From Mycolicibacterium lacusdiani (lineage in GTDB: Bacteria; Actinomycetota; Actinomycetes; Mycobacteriales; Mycobacteriaceae), in NCBI RefSeq assembly GCF_021916785.1, contig NZ_JAKCFC010000002.1, positions 893,048 to 957,047 on the forward strand: 64,000 nucleotides of DNA, written 5' to 3'. Of this stretch, positions 8,841 to 17,644 are shown piece after piece. The translations under genes and the position numbers were made by a program. Positions within the stretch are counted from its first letter, which is position 1. Every line of letters starts with the position of its first letter. Under the pieces are notes generated by a model, which was not told the origin of the DNA, did not search any database, and saw nothing but the letters and a program-made list of their open reading frames with translations.

Positions 8841-9065
8841 CTAGCAGCCGATGCGGCTGAAGAAGGCGACGGAGACCAGGCCGATGATGAACGCCACGGT
8901 GGGCTGGCCGCTGCTGAGTGCGACCACGATCCCGCTGATGGCTGCGACGGCGATGAGGAGCAGGAGCAGGCCCATCAGCACGCGCATGCCGTTGATCGAT
9001 CCGCCGACGGCGGGGGGAAGTGCGGTCTTGGATTTCTCCAAGCCGTCGTCGTGCGTTCCGATCAT
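8841..9065 (-). CDS. Small two-helix membrane protein
   Basis: A 74-residue protein with a polar N-terminus and two hydrophobic helices (about residues 27-48 and 53-70) joined by a short turn; it ends FFSRIGC. The function is unknown. It lies 43 bases upstream of the minus-strand patatin gene in the same direction, so the two may share a transcript. Confidence 0.7.
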   Translation of the reverse strand: MIGTHDDGLEKSKTALPPAVGGSINGMRVLMGLLLLLIAVAAISGIVVALSSGQPTVAFIIGLVSVAFFSRIGC

Positions 9066-9152
9066 GACCGATCCTCTCCGGAAGTGATGCGGGACACATC
9101 ATACCGAGGTTTGTGATCCGCACCACTACATGTAGACGGCCTAAATGATCTT

Positions 9153-9166
9153 GTGTCGGCCGACAC
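9153..9166. promoter_or_regulatory. 14-bp perfect palindrome upstream of the SDR gene
   Basis: GTGTCGGCCGACAC reads the same on both strands and lies 91 bases before the SDR start at 9258. A shorter palindrome, CTACATGTAG, is at 9126-9135. Both are candidate operators. The MarR-family protein encoded convergently at 10001-10495 is a possible ligand, but nothing here proves it. Confidence 0.35.
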
Positions 9167-9257
9167 CCGGGGCGCGACCGGAATAAAGGTGACATATCAC
9201 GTAGTTGTGGAAGTCGAACCAGCGGAACGGCCGCTGACGAATCTCGAGGAGACCGAC

Positions 9258-10004
9258 ATGTCACAGCTCAGCGGGAAGACCGCCCTCGTTACCGGCGGAA
9301 CGTCCGGCATCGGACTGGCCGCCGCCCAGCGGCTCGCCGCCGACGGCGCCCACGTCTTCATCACGGGACGCAATCAGGCCACGGTCGACGAGGCCGTGGC
9401 GACGATCGGCGACGCCGCCACCGGCGTCCGCAGCGACATCACGGTGGCCGCTGACCTCGACCATCTCGCGGAGGTGATCGCCGCCCGCGGCGCGGGTCTC
9501 GACGTCCTCTTCGCCAACGCGGGCGGAGGCGAGTTCGCGACGCTGGAGGACGAGACTCCCGAGCGTCTCGCGGACACGTTCAACCGCAACGTCGGAGGCA
9601 CCGTGTTCACGGTGCAGAAGATGCTGCCGCTGCTCAACCGCGGAGCCTCGGTCGTGCTGACCGGCTCGACGGCCGCCACGAAGGGCGGGCCCGCATTCGG
9701 CGCCTATGCGGCGTCCAAGGCGGCCATCCGTTCGTTCGGCCGCACGTGGGCCGCCGAACTCGTCGACCGTGGCATCCGCGTCAACACCGTCGTACCGGGT
9801 CCCGTCGAGACGCGGGGGCTGCGGGAACTCGCGCCTGCCGACCAGCAGCAGGCGCTCCTGGACGGGCAGGCCGCAACGGTGCCGATGCGGCGCATCGGCA
9901 ACCCGAGCGAAATCGCCTCTGCCGTGGCGTTTCTCGCGTCCGACGACAGCAGCTTCATGACCGGCTCCGAGGTGTTCGTCGACGGCGGCGCGAACCAGGT
10001 CTAG
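9258..10004 (+). CDS. Short-chain dehydrogenase/reductase (SDR)
   Basis: A 248-residue classical SDR. The cofactor motif TGGTSGIG is at about 11-18, NAGG follows at about 90, the catalytic Ser is in VLTGSTA, and the YxxxK motif is YAASK. The C-terminus ends VDGGANQV as in many FabG-like proteins. I chose ATG 9258 (MSQLSGKTALVTGG), preceded by GAGGAGA; an upstream in-frame start would add 35 unrelated residues. The last 4 bases overlap the convergent MarR gene. The substrate is unknown. Confidence 0.9.
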   Translation: MSQLSGKTALVTGGTSGIGLAAAQRLAADGAHVFITGRNQATVDEAVATIGDAATGVRSDITVAADLDHLAEVIAARGAGLDVLFANAGGGEFATLEDETPERLADTFNRNVGGTVFTVQKMLPLLNRGASVVLTGSTAATKGGPAFGAYAASKAAIRSFGRTWAAELVDRGIRVNTVVPGPVETRGLRELAPADQQQALLDGQAATVPMRRIGNPSEIASAVAFLASDDSSFMTGSEVFVDGGANQV

Positions 10005-10495
10005 AGGATCTCGGGCCGCGGCAGGGTGCCCTCGCGCAGCAGGTTCTCGTACACGGCGGCGAGAACCTCGGCGAGGGCACCCTCCTGCGCGCGGTCGACG
10101 TCGGAGAAGAACGACCGTCGCACCCACGCCGCGTGTTTGGGGGCGGCGTCGCGCAGGCGTTCCCATCCCGCCTGCGTCAACGTGACGTCGGTACCCCTGC
10201 CGTCGGTCTCCGAGCGCGACGTCGCAACGAGGTCGCGGGAGACCATCCGCCGAAGGTGATGGGAGAGCCTGCTGCGCTCCCAGCCGATCGTGTTCGCCAG
10301 TGCCGAGAGCTGCATGCGGTGATCGGGCGCGTGCGAGAGCGCGTTCATCACCGTGTAATCGCCGAGAGACAGTCCGCAATCGGTCTGCAGATGCCGATTC
10401 ATCTCGTACTCCAGGCGGTGATACAACCGCATGTAGTGGAACCAGGCGTTCTGTTGAGACGGCGTGAGCGTCGACGGGTCGTCGGCTGGAGTCAT
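10001..10495 (-). CDS. MarR-family transcriptional regulator
   Basis: A 164-residue winged-helix protein. The central segment (LSALANTIGWERSRLSHHLR) is the helix-turn-helix, followed by a wing (SRSETDGRGTDVTLTQAG) typical of MarR. It should bind DNA as a dimer and respond to a small ligand. It overlaps the convergent SDR gene by 4 bases and lies 37 bases downstream of lpqV on the same strand, so it may be transcribed with lpqV. The target is unknown; the SDR promoter is a natural candidate. Confidence 0.88.
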   Translation of the reverse strand: MTPADDPSTLTPSQQNAWFHYMRLYHRLEYEMNRHLQTDCGLSLGDYTVMNALSHAPDHRMQLSALANTIGWERSRLSHHLRRMVSRDLVATSRSETDGRGTDVTLTQAGWERLRDAAPKHAAWVRRSFFSDVDRAQEGALAEVLAAVYENLLREGTLPRPEIL

Positions 10496-10532
10496 GTCAT
10501 GCCGGTTTCTCGCACCCGTGATTCAAAGGCGC

Positions 10533-10982
10533 TCAGCCGCAGAGATCGTCCGCCGCGGCCTCGGCGGCCACGATGACGGCGGACTGCCGGTCGGGCGTCA
10601 GCTTGGACCACGGCGTGCCGAACGTGCCCGGCCCCGGGGCGTCGGTCGACTGCAGATCGGCCAGGTAGGGCTCGAACTGCGCCTTGAGGTCGCCGCCCTT
10701 GGCCGCCATCCACGTCTTGGCCGCCGAGCAGGCCTGGAAGTACTCGTCCTCGGTGGACACGGCCGCCGCGCCGACCGCCGTCGTCACGCCGCCGGGTGAC
10801 ACGCCGACCTGGCCGGGCTCGGCGGCGCGCGCCTCGGTCGTCTGGGTCGTCGTGGCGGTCGTCGCAGGCTGCGCCTCCGACGACGAGGCGCCGCCCTGCT
10901 CCGAGCCCGACGAACAGCCGGAGAGGAGGGCCACGCCGACGGCGGTCGCCGCGGTGAACGTCGCTATCGCGTTGGTGCGCAT
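10533..10982 (-). CDS. lpqV: Lipoprotein LpqV
   Basis: A 149-residue protein with a lipoprotein signal peptide ending in the lipobox LLSGC (Cys at about 23), followed by a Ser/Thr/Ala-rich linker and a conserved domain with two further cysteines (FQACSAAKTW and the C-terminal DDLCG). It is probably anchored on the outer face of the plasma membrane. From memory it is M. tuberculosis Rv1064c (lpqV); its function is unknown. It is divergent from the cysteine dioxygenase leader region. Confidence 0.85.
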   Translation of the reverse strand: MRTNAIATFTAATAVGVALLSGCSSGSEQGGASSSEAQPATTATTTQTTEARAAEPGQVGVSPGGVTTAVGAAAVSTEDEYFQACSAAKTWMAAKGGDLKAQFEPYLADLQSTDAPGPGTFGTPWSKLTPDRQSAVIVAAEAAADDLCG

Positions 10983-11013
10983 GCCGCCAATCTATGCAAC
11001 ACTCGCGGTCGTG

Positions 11014-11052
11014 ATGGAATGGACCGCCTTTGGGGAGTGTTGTCGGGCTTGA
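11014..11052 (+). CDS. Cys-Cys leader peptide, candidate cysteine attenuator
   Basis: A 12-codon frame reading MEWTAFGECCRA then stop (a GTG at 11011 could add one residue). It contains two adjacent cysteine codons (TGT TGT) and ends 42 bases before the cysteine dioxygenase start. A short stem, CGGGC-loop-GCCCG, at about 11044-11058 overlaps its stop. Leader ORFs with consecutive Cys codons are known in mycobacteria as cysteine-responsive attenuators upstream of sulfur-assimilation genes. Here the downstream gene catabolises cysteine. The match of peptide content and downstream enzyme makes chance less likely, but expression is unproven. Confidence 0.6.
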   Translation: MEWTAFGECCRA

Positions 11053-11094
11053 CGCCCGCCCCCCAACCGTCCGCATCCCTGGGAGTCCATACCC

Positions 11095-11637
11095 ATGCCC
11101 GTTGCATCCCTCGCGTCCCCATCCGTCGTCGCGCCCACTCGGCTGCGCCTTCCGGATCTGCTGCACGCCACCGACCGCGCCGCCGACGACGTCCTGTCCG
11201 GCCGCTACCAACACCTGCTGCCCGCGGGCGGGCCGCCCGCCGACGAGCGGTGGTTCACCCGACTGCTCGGTGACGACGAACTCGACGTCTGGTTCATCAG
11301 CTGGGTGCCCGAGCGCGCCACCGAACTGCACGACCACGGCGGGTCGCTCGGCGCGCTGACCGTGGTATCCGGTGCCCTGCACGAAACCCGTTGGGACGGC
11401 GGTGCTCTGCGCCGCCGTCGGCTCGACGCAGGGGACCAAGCCGGCTTCCCGCTGGGCTGGGTGCACGACGTGGTGTGGGCGCCGGAGAGCATCGCCGTGA
11501 ACCCCGCGGCGGGACCCACGCTCAGCGTGCACGCCTACTCGCCGCCGCTGACGGCCATGTCGTACTACGACGTGACCGAGCGCAACACGCTGCGGCGCAA
11601 CCGGACCGAATTGACCGACAAGCCGGAAGGCGACTGA
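11095..11637 (+). CDS. Cysteine dioxygenase-family thiol dioxygenase
   Basis: A 180-residue cupin. Iron ligands are likely H79 and H81 (ELHDHGGS) and H124 (WVHDV). S144, H146 and Y148 (SVHAYSP) match the Ser-His-Tyr triad of cysteine dioxygenases. It should oxidise cysteine, or a related thiol such as mercaptopropionate, to the sulfinic acid using O2. The 3' end overlaps the rhodanese gene (TGATG). A Cys-Cys leader ORF precedes it. From memory it corresponds to M. tuberculosis Rv1065. The exact thiol substrate cannot be told from sequence. Confidence 0.88.
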   Translation: MPVASLASPSVVAPTRLRLPDLLHATDRAADDVLSGRYQHLLPAGGPPADERWFTRLLGDDELDVWFISWVPERATELHDHGGSLGALTVVSGALHETRWDGGALRRRRLDAGDQAGFPLGWVHDVVWAPESIAVNPAAGPTLSVHAYSPPLTAMSYYDVTERNTLRRNRTELTDKPEGD

Positions 11638-12029
11638 TGAGCCGCATCGACGCCGTACTCGCCGCCGCGCGGGCCAAGCTGACCCGGATCGAGGCGGCCG
11701 ACGTGCCCGACGCGATCGATCGCGGCGCACTGCTGGTCGACATCCGGCCCGCCGCTCAGCGTGCCGCCGAAGGCGGTGTCGACGCGGCACTGGTCATCGA
11801 GCGCAACGTCCTCGAGTGGCGATGCGACCCCACCAGCGACGCGCGCCTGCCGCAGGCCGTCAGCGACGACGTCGAATGGCTGATCCTGTGCTCTGAGGGC
11901 TACACCTCGAGCCTGGCCGCGGCGGCGCTGCAGGACCTGGGTCTGCACCGCGCCACCGACGTCGCCGGCGGGTATCAAGCGTTGAAGGCCACGGACGTTC
12001 TCGCGCAACTCGATTCGCGAGCCGGCTAG
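11637..12029 (+). CDS. Rhodanese-domain sulfurtransferase
   Basis: A 130-residue single-domain rhodanese. Residues 31-40 (ALLVDIRPAA) form the first conserved motif and C85 in CSEGYTS is the active-site cysteine that would carry a persulfide. The start overlaps the cysteine dioxygenase stop, so the two are translationally coupled, suggesting joint handling of cysteine-derived sulfur (for example sulfite or sulfane sulfur). It overlaps the convergent membrane hydrolase by 4 bases. From memory it corresponds to M. tuberculosis Rv1066. Confidence 0.88.
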   Translation: MSRIDAVLAAARAKLTRIEAADVPDAIDRGALLVDIRPAAQRAAEGGVDAALVIERNVLEWRCDPTSDARLPQAVSDDVEWLILCSEGYTSSLAAAALQDLGLHRATDVAGGYQALKATDVLAQLDSRAG

Positions 12030-13756
12030 CTCGAATAGCCACGCAGTAGCAGTGGGCGGAGCCGCTCGGTCTTCTCGGGCGTCCAGCGGGGCGGCTGCAG
12101 TACCGCGGCCCAGGCGTTCGCGACGTCACGGATGTACACGTGGCCGTGACCGTCGGGCACGTCGATCGCCACCGCCATGTCCGCCGACACCTGCAGGAAC
12201 GTCACGACCGGAATCCACTCCATCTCCGGGAGCACGTCGTAGCCGCGCTCCTCGCGCAGCCAATCAGGCTTCTGGAACAGCAGATCCGGCGTCCACCAGG
12301 CGATCGGGTCCGACGCGTGCTGCAGGTATGCCACCCGCGGATCGCCGAACGGATCGGCAGGCCGCCCGAGGTTCGGTGGCTCGGCGACGAAGCGGACGTT
12401 GCGGCCCTTCTCGTAGATCGGCAACCACTCCGGGGAACCGGGATCACGGTTGGCAGTCAGGTCGGTCCAGATCGTGTTGTTGAACGTCGGACCGGAGAAC
12501 AGCGCGCCGTCGGTACGGGCCACCAGGTTGTTCAGCGCCAGGAACGGAGCCTCGCCGCCGAACGACCCGAGGCTCTCGCCGAACACCACCAGCTCCGGCC
12601 GATCGGCCTCGGGCATGGCCCGGATGAGTCCGTCGACCGCCTCGAACAGCGCCTGTCCGGCCTGGCGCGCGTTCTCCTTGTCCACCAGGAACGACAACCA
12701 GCTCGGCAGGAACGAGTACTGCATCGACACGATCGCGGTGTCGCCGTTGTACATGTACTCCAGCGCGCCGGCCTCGGCCTCGTTGATCCAGCCGGTTCCG
12801 GTGGTCGTCGCCACCGCCACGACCTTGCGCTCCAGCCCGCCGGTGCGCACCAGCTCGGCCGCGGCCAGCGCCGCCGTGGCCTTGATGCCGTCGGCGGAGT
12901 TGAGCCCCGCGTACGCCCGGATCGGCTCAAGCGGTGTGCCGCCGTTGAACTCGCGCAGTTCCTCCACCGTCGGGCCGCCCGACATGAACACCCGGCCCTG
13001 ATGGCCGAGGGACTCCCAGCTGGCCAGCGAGCCCGGCCCGCCCGACCGCAGCGGGGTATTCGGGGCGGGGTTGTCGGGGTCGGTCTCGTCGTTGACGGCC
13101 TCGAACGTGTTGTTGATGACGTCCATCCCGACGCGCGCCACGACGCCGTTGAGCAGCGCGATGGTCAGCGCGAGCAGGACGGCGACCACCACGACGGCCG
13201 AGACCCGGGGCGGCGCAACGCGTTCGAGCTGCCGGACGAGGAAGCGGACCAACCTGCCGACGAGCTGGCCGATTTCGACGAACAGGAACAGGACGACGAT
13301 CGACAGCACCGCGGTCAGCGGGTGATCCCAGAAGCCGAGCCGCGGCACGCCCATCAGGTCGCGGACGTCGTCCTGCCAGTGGTGGAACCAGACGATGGCC
13401 AGCACCTGCCCGACGACGCCGACGACCAGTAGCGCCAGCCAGGCGCGCTTGGGCGCTCGCGGCGAGGTGTCCGCCGAGCGCATGTACCGCACCAGCCACA
13501 CGCCGAACACGCCGAGGCCGTAGCCAATCGCACCTGCCGCCCCGCAGACCAAGGCCTGGAACAGCGGCCCGCGGGGCAGCAGCGACGGGCTCAGCGACAG
13601 CCAGATGAACACCAGCCCGACGGCAGTGCCAAAGAACGTGTAGTGACGCAGCCACCAGGCCGGTTCGGCGGGCGGCTTCGACGCCGTGTCCACCGGTTCG
13701 ACCGGTGTCTGCGGCTCGTCCGACTCCTCGGGCGCCCTGGTGTCGGTGTCGGTCAC
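12026..13756 (-). CDS. Membrane-anchored alpha/beta hydrolase
   Basis: A 576-residue protein. After a Pro/Glu-rich N-terminus it has about five hydrophobic segments (roughly 40-60, 66-90, 105-125, 147-165, 185-205). A C-terminal alpha/beta-hydrolase domain follows, with nucleophile S395 in GESLG. The family (actinobacterial membrane alpha/beta hydrolases, from memory Rv1069c) has no firm substrate; lipid esters are a guess. A conserved segment near the C-terminus (DVPDGHGHVYI) may hold the catalytic His. It overlaps the rhodanese gene by 4 bases and follows echA8 and echA9 on the same strand. Confidence 0.82.
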   Translation of the reverse strand: MTDTDTRAPEESDEPQTPVEPVDTASKPPAEPAWWLRHYTFFGTAVGLVFIWLSLSPSLLPRGPLFQALVCGAAGAIGYGLGVFGVWLVRYMRSADTSPRAPKRAWLALLVVGVVGQVLAIVWFHHWQDDVRDLMGVPRLGFWDHPLTAVLSIVVLFLFVEIGQLVGRLVRFLVRQLERVAPPRVSAVVVVAVLLALTIALLNGVVARVGMDVINNTFEAVNDETDPDNPAPNTPLRSGGPGSLASWESLGHQGRVFMSGGPTVEELREFNGGTPLEPIRAYAGLNSADGIKATAALAAAELVRTGGLERKVVAVATTTGTGWINEAEAGALEYMYNGDTAIVSMQYSFLPSWLSFLVDKENARQAGQALFEAVDGLIRAMPEADRPELVVFGESLGSFGGEAPFLALNNLVARTDGALFSGPTFNNTIWTDLTANRDPGSPEWLPIYEKGRNVRFVAEPPNLGRPADPFGDPRVAYLQHASDPIAWWTPDLLFQKPDWLREERGYDVLPEMEWIPVVTFLQVSADMAVAIDVPDGHGHVYIRDVANAWAAVLQPPRWTPEKTERLRPLLLRGYSS

Positions 13757-13765
13757 CCGCGCATG

Positions 13766-14542
13766 TTATCGGTGGGTGAAGTTTGGCGGGCGCTTCTCGA
13801 CGAACGCCGCCATGCCCTCGGTCTGGTCGTCGGTCGCGAACGCCGAGTGGAACAGCCTGCGCTCGTAGAGCAGACCTTCGGCGAGCGTCGACTCGAACGC
13901 ACGGTTGACGGCTTCCTTGGCCATCCGCGACGCCGACAGCGACATCCCCGCGATGATGGCGGCGGTCGCAGCAGCCTCGTCGAGCAGTGCGTCGGCCGGC
14001 ACGACGCGCGAGACCAGGCCTGCGCGTTCGGCCTCCTCGGCGTCCATGTTACGGCCCGTGAGGATCAGGTCCATGGCCTTGGCCTTGCCGATCGCCCGGG
14101 TGAGGCGCTGGCTGCCGCCCATGCCGGGGAGGACGCCCAGTTTGATCTCGGGCTGGCCGAACTTCGCGGTGTCGGCGGCGATCAGGATGTCGCACATCAT
14201 CGCAAGCTCGCAGCCACCGCCGAGCGCGTAGCCGGCGACGGCCGCGATCGTGGGAGTCCTGGTGGCCGCGAACGCAGCCCAGGGAGCGAAGAAGTCGCGG
14301 CCGTACACGTCGGCGAACGACAGCTCCGACATCTCCTTGATGTCCGCGCCTGCCGCGAACGCCTTGGCGCTGCCCGTCAAGACGATGGCGCCAACGCCTT
14401 CGTCGGCATCCAGTTCGGCTGCCGCACCGGTGACTTCGGCCATCACCTGGCTGTTGAGCGCGTTGAGCGCTTTCGGCCGGTTCAGGGTGATGGTCGCCAC
14501 GCGGTCCTCGCGCGTCACCAGAATCGTCTCGTACTCACTCAT
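13766..14542 (-). CDS. echA8: Enoyl-CoA hydratase (EchA8-like)
   Basis: A 258-residue crotonase-family enzyme that should hydrate trans-2-enoyl-CoA in beta-oxidation. The oxyanion region is AGADIKEM. The two catalytic glutamates are in [11 protein letters not shown] and FGQPEIKLG, both present. ATG 14542 is followed by MSEYETILV as in EchA8. It starts 2 bases after the stop of the upstream hydrolase gene, so the two are a coupled operon. From memory it corresponds to M. tuberculosis Rv1070c. Confidence 0.93.
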   Translation of the reverse strand: MSEYETILVTREDRVATITLNRPKALNALNSQVMAEVTGAAAELDADEGVGAIVLTGSAKAFAAGADIKEMSELSFADVYGRDFFAPWAAFAATRTPTIAAVAGYALGGGCELAMMCDILIAADTAKFGQPEIKLGVLPGMGGSQRLTRAIGKAKAMDLILTGRNMDAEEAERAGLVSRVVPADALLDEAAATAAIIAGMSLSASRMAKEAVNRAFESTLAEGLLYERRLFHSAFATDDQTEGMAAFVEKRPPNFTHR

Positions 14543-14544
14543 GG

Positions 14545-15591
14545 TCACTCCTGTCCGGGAAGGGTCAGATCGGGGTCGGCTGGGGCGAAGTAGGCCGCCA
14601 CCTCGTCGGGGCTGCACAGGGTCAGCGACGGCGGCTGCCACTTGGGGTTGCGGTCCTTGTCGACCAGCTGGGCGCGAATCCCCTCGACGAGGTCGTGCGA
14701 CTTCAGCGCTGCACAGGACGTCCGGAACTCCTGTCGCAGAACGTCTTCGAGGCTGGGTAGATCGGCGGCTCGACGGACCGCCTCCAGCGTCACGGAGAGG
14801 GCGATGGGGGAGCGGGTGGCGATGAGGTCGGCCGCGGCGTTCGCCTGCTCGGCATCGTGCCCGCGCAGCGCGGAGAGGATGTCGGAGACCGTATCGCCCG
14901 CATAGCACTCGTCGATCCACTGCCGTTGCGCGAGAAGCGGGCTGGCGGGCGGCTCGACGGCGTGGGCCGTGATCGCCGCGTCGGCGCCGTCGGCGATCAC
15001 GGCCGCCGTGAACGCGTCGACGGATGCGTGCGGCACGAAGTGGTCGGCGAAGCCCATCGCGATGGCGTCGGCACCAGTGAACGGGGCGCCTGTCAGCGCT
15101 GCGTGCGTGCCGAGCCGACCCGGCGCCCGGGACAGGAGGTAGGTGCCGCCGACGTCGGGAATGAAGCCGATGCCGACCTCGGGCATGCCCATCTTGGTGG
15201 TGTCGGTGACCACCCGGACGCTGCCGTGTGCGGTCACGCCGACGCCGCCGCCCATGACGATGCCGTCCATCACGGCCACGTAGGGCTTCGGATACTCGGC
15301 GATGCGGGCGTTGAGCACGTACTCGTCGTGCCAGAAGGTTCGCGTCTTCGCGCCGCCGGCCTTCGCGTCGTGGTAGATCGCGACCACGTCACCCCCCGCG
15401 CAGAGTCCGCGCTCGCCCGCACCCGTCAGCAGGACGGTGTGGACGGCGTCGTCGCGCTCCCACTCGTCCAACGCCTCGGCGAGGCTCGCCACCATCGTCG
15501 CGGTGAGCGAGTTGAGCGCCTTCGGCCTGTTCAGCGTCACCTGCCCGACGCCGTTCTCGACACTTACTAGGACGTCCTCGTTTCGAGTCAC
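14545..15591 (-). CDS. echA9: 3-hydroxyisobutyryl-CoA hydrolase (EchA9-like)
   Basis: A 348-residue crotonase-fold protein of the HIBYL-CoA hydrolase type. Diagnostic segments are [35 protein letters not shown] and a long C-terminal helical part. It should cleave 3-hydroxyisobutyryl-CoA in valine catabolism. It lies directly upstream of echA8, whose product could supply the preceding hydration step. From memory it is annotated echA9 (Rv1071c) in M. tuberculosis, although the sequence reads as a hydrolase. Confidence 0.9.
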   Translation of the reverse strand: MTRNEDVLVSVENGVGQVTLNRPKALNSLTATMVASLAEALDEWERDDAVHTVLLTGAGERGLCAGGDVVAIYHDAKAGGAKTRTFWHDEYVLNARIAEYPKPYVAVMDGIVMGGGVGVTAHGSVRVVTDTTKMGMPEVGIGFIPDVGGTYLLSRAPGRLGTHAALTGAPFTGADAIAMGFADHFVPHASVDAFTAAVIADGADAAITAHAVEPPASPLLAQRQWIDECYAGDTVSDILSALRGHDAEQANAAADLIATRSPIALSVTLEAVRRAADLPSLEDVLRQEFRTSCAALKSHDLVEGIRAQLVDKDRNPKWQPPSLTLCSPDEVAAYFAPADPDLTLPGQE

Positions 15592-15763
15592 GATTGCAAT
15601 CTAGATCGTCGTCTCCCCGCAACATGCCACGGGTAGCTTCACGCTGAGGAAGTTCACAGAATTCACCGAGGGAAAGTCGACGGCAGGGAACCATGTCTGC
15701 CACGCTGATCGTTGGTGGAGTATTCGTCAGCAGACGAAACACAGCACAGGAGAGGATCCGACG

Positions 15764-16621
15764 GTGCGCGAAAGCAGCAACCCGGTATTCCGTTCGCTGC
15801 CCAAGGGGCAGCAAGGGGGATACGCGCAATTCGGTACCAATGCCGCCGGCTTCGGCGCGGCAACGGCACAGGCTGACCCGTACGCGGCTCAGCCGTACAC
15901 GACCGATCGCCAGCAGGCCGGTGTTTCCCGGCCGCTGACCATCGACGACGTCGTCACCAAGACCGGCATCACGCTGGCCGTCGTCGCGGTGATGGGTGTC
16001 CTGTCGTACTTCATGGTCTCCATGAACACCGGCCTGATGATGCCGTTCGTGCTCGTCGGTGGACTCGGCGGCTTCGCTCTGATCATGATCGCGACGTTCG
16101 GTCGCAAGCAGGACAACCCGGCCATCGTGCTGAGCTACGCCGCGCTCGAGGGCGTGTTCCTCGGCGCCGCGTCGTTCCTGTTCGCCAACCTGGTGTCCAC
16201 CGGTGGCCCCGGCATGATCGCGCAGGCGATCTTCGGCACGGTCGGCGTGTTCGTCGGCATGCTCGTCGTCTACAAGACCGGCGCCATCCGCGTCACGCCA
16301 AAGTTCACCCGCATGCTGGTCGCGGCGCTCTTCGGCGTCATGGCCATCGCGCTGCTCAACCTGGTGCTCGGCCTGTTCGGCGTCGGTGGCGGCGAGGGCT
16401 TCGGCCTGCGCAGCGGCGGCCCGCTGGCGATCATCTTCTCGCTGGTCTGCATCGGCCTCGCGGCGTTCATGTTCCTGATCGACTTCGACTCGGCCGATCA
16501 GCTGATCCGTGCCGGTGCGCCGGAGAAGGCAGCCTGGGGCATCGCCCTCGGCCTGACCGTCACGCTGGTCTGGCTCTACCTGGAGATCCTGCGACTGCTG
16601 TCGTACTTCAACAGCGACTAG
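15764..16621 (+). CDS. Bax inhibitor-1/YccA-family membrane protein
   Basis: A 285-residue protein. A polar N-terminus of about 55 residues (VRESSNPVFRSLPKGQQGG) is followed by about seven transmembrane helices. The ending YLEILRLLSYF is typical of the actinobacterial Bax1-I family. Some relatives are calcium-leak channels; the role here is unknown. The start is GTG 15764. A strong intrinsic terminator follows at 16633. From memory it corresponds to M. tuberculosis Rv1072. Confidence 0.9.
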   Translation: MRESSNPVFRSLPKGQQGGYAQFGTNAAGFGAATAQADPYAAQPYTTDRQQAGVSRPLTIDDVVTKTGITLAVVAVMGVLSYFMVSMNTGLMMPFVLVGGLGGFALIMIATFGRKQDNPAIVLSYAALEGVFLGAASFLFANLVSTGGPGMIAQAIFGTVGVFVGMLVVYKTGAIRVTPKFTRMLVAALFGVMAIALLNLVLGLFGVGGGEGFGLRSGGPLAIIFSLVCIGLAAFMFLIDFDSADQLIRAGAPEKAAWGIALGLTVTLVWLYLEILRLLSYFNSD

Positions 16622-16632
16622 TAGTCACACTC

Positions 16633-16674
16633 GGAAAGCCCGGCACGTTTCACGTGCCGGGCTTTCCTTTGTTT
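16633..16674 (+). terminator. Intrinsic terminator after the Bax-inhibitor gene
   Basis: A 16-bp perfect stem (16633-16648 with 16652-16667) with a 3-base loop, followed by TTTGTTT. It begins 12 bases after the stop codon. This is the most classical rho-independent terminator in the window. Confidence 0.92.
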
Positions 16675-16695
16675 GGGGGGAGGCTGAAGGTCGGG

Positions 16696-16757
16696 CGCCG
16701 AAACTGCTAACAGATCGCGGTTCATCCCCAGATCGCGCTCTGACAGCAGTCTCGGCG
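16696..16757. repeat. Upstream palindrome of the nuclease-fold gene
   Basis: Arms 16696-16719 and 16734-16757 pair at 20 of 24 positions. The 13-base word GCAGTCTCGGCGA at 16746-16758 recurs exactly at 17678-17690, inside the palindrome downstream of the same gene. The element lies between the upstream terminator and the ATG at 16793. Confidence 0.65.
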
Positions 16758-16792
16758 ACCTCGAGTGACGGTCGAGCGGCGATCGTCGACAC

Positions 16793-17644
16793 ATGCGCAT
16801 CGACGATCAGCCGTTCATCGGTAGCGAGGCACTGACTGCAGGACTCGTCGGCAAGTACGACCTGCGGAAGACCTACCGCGCGATCTTCCCCGACGTGTAT
16901 CTGGCCCCGAGCGTCGATCTCACCCTCGCGCGGCGCGCGCGTGCCGCATGGCTGTGGTCGCACCGCGAAGGCGTGATCGCGGGCCTCACCGCATCTGCGC
17001 TACACGGCGCGAAGTGGATCGACGAATCCCTGCCGATAGAACTGATCTGGCCGAACGCCAGACCGCCCCGAGGCATGCGGACCTACGACTACCGCCTCTT
17101 CGCCGACGAGTACGCCGAGTTCGACGGAATGTCGGTGACCACGCCCGCGCGCACCGCCTTCGACATCGGCCGTCATCACCGGCTCGGTGAGGCAGTCGCC
17201 CGACTGGACGCGTTGGGCAACGCCGTTGCTCTTTCCGTCGAGGACGTCATGGATCTGGCGACACGCCACCGCGGGGCCCGAAACGTACGGCTACTCGAGG
17301 CCGCGCTCGATCGGCACGACCCAGGCGCAGAGTCGCCCCAGGAGACCTGGCTTCGGCTGCTCCTCGTAGACGCTGGATTCCCGCGTCCGCAGACGCAGAT
17401 CCCGGTAATGGGACCGAACGGTCGAGCGCGCTACTACCTCGACATGGGTTGGGAGGCACTCAAGATCGCGGTCGAGTATGACGGCGAGCATCACCGGCTC
17501 GACCGCCCGAGCTACAGGAAGGACATCGTGCGGCTGGAGTTTCTGAACTCAATGAAGTGGATCGTAATCCGCGTCGTCGCCGGCGATCGTCCGGCCGAGA
17601 TCGCGCGTCGGGTCCGGTCCGCATACGACGCGAGACTGCGGTGA
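16793..17644 (+). CDS. Vsr/DUF559-like nuclease-fold protein
   Basis: A 283-residue protein. The N-terminal part (about 10-120) resembles the winged-helix regions of AbiEi-type antitoxins (GLTASALHGAKW, VTTPARTAFDIGR). The C-terminal part has the DUF559/very-short-patch-repair endonuclease pattern: ESPQETWLRLLLVDAGFP, YYLDMGW, then IAVEYDGEHH, which supply candidate PD-(D/E)xK metal-binding residues. Nuclease activity is inferred from fold only. From memory it corresponds to M. tuberculosis Rv1073. The gene is flanked by related palindromes on both sides, and the downstream one overlaps its stop codon. Confidence 0.78.
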   Translation: MRIDDQPFIGSEALTAGLVGKYDLRKTYRAIFPDVYLAPSVDLTLARRARAAWLWSHREGVIAGLTASALHGAKWIDESLPIELIWPNARPPRGMRTYDYRLFADEYAEFDGMSVTTPARTAFDIGRHHRLGEAVARLDALGNAVALSVEDVMDLATRHRGARNVRLLEAALDRHDPGAESPQETWLRLLLVDAGFPRPQTQIPVMGPNGRARYYLDMGWEALKIAVEYDGEHHRLDRPSYRKDIVRLEFLNSMKWIVIRVVAGDRPAEIARRVRSAYDARLR

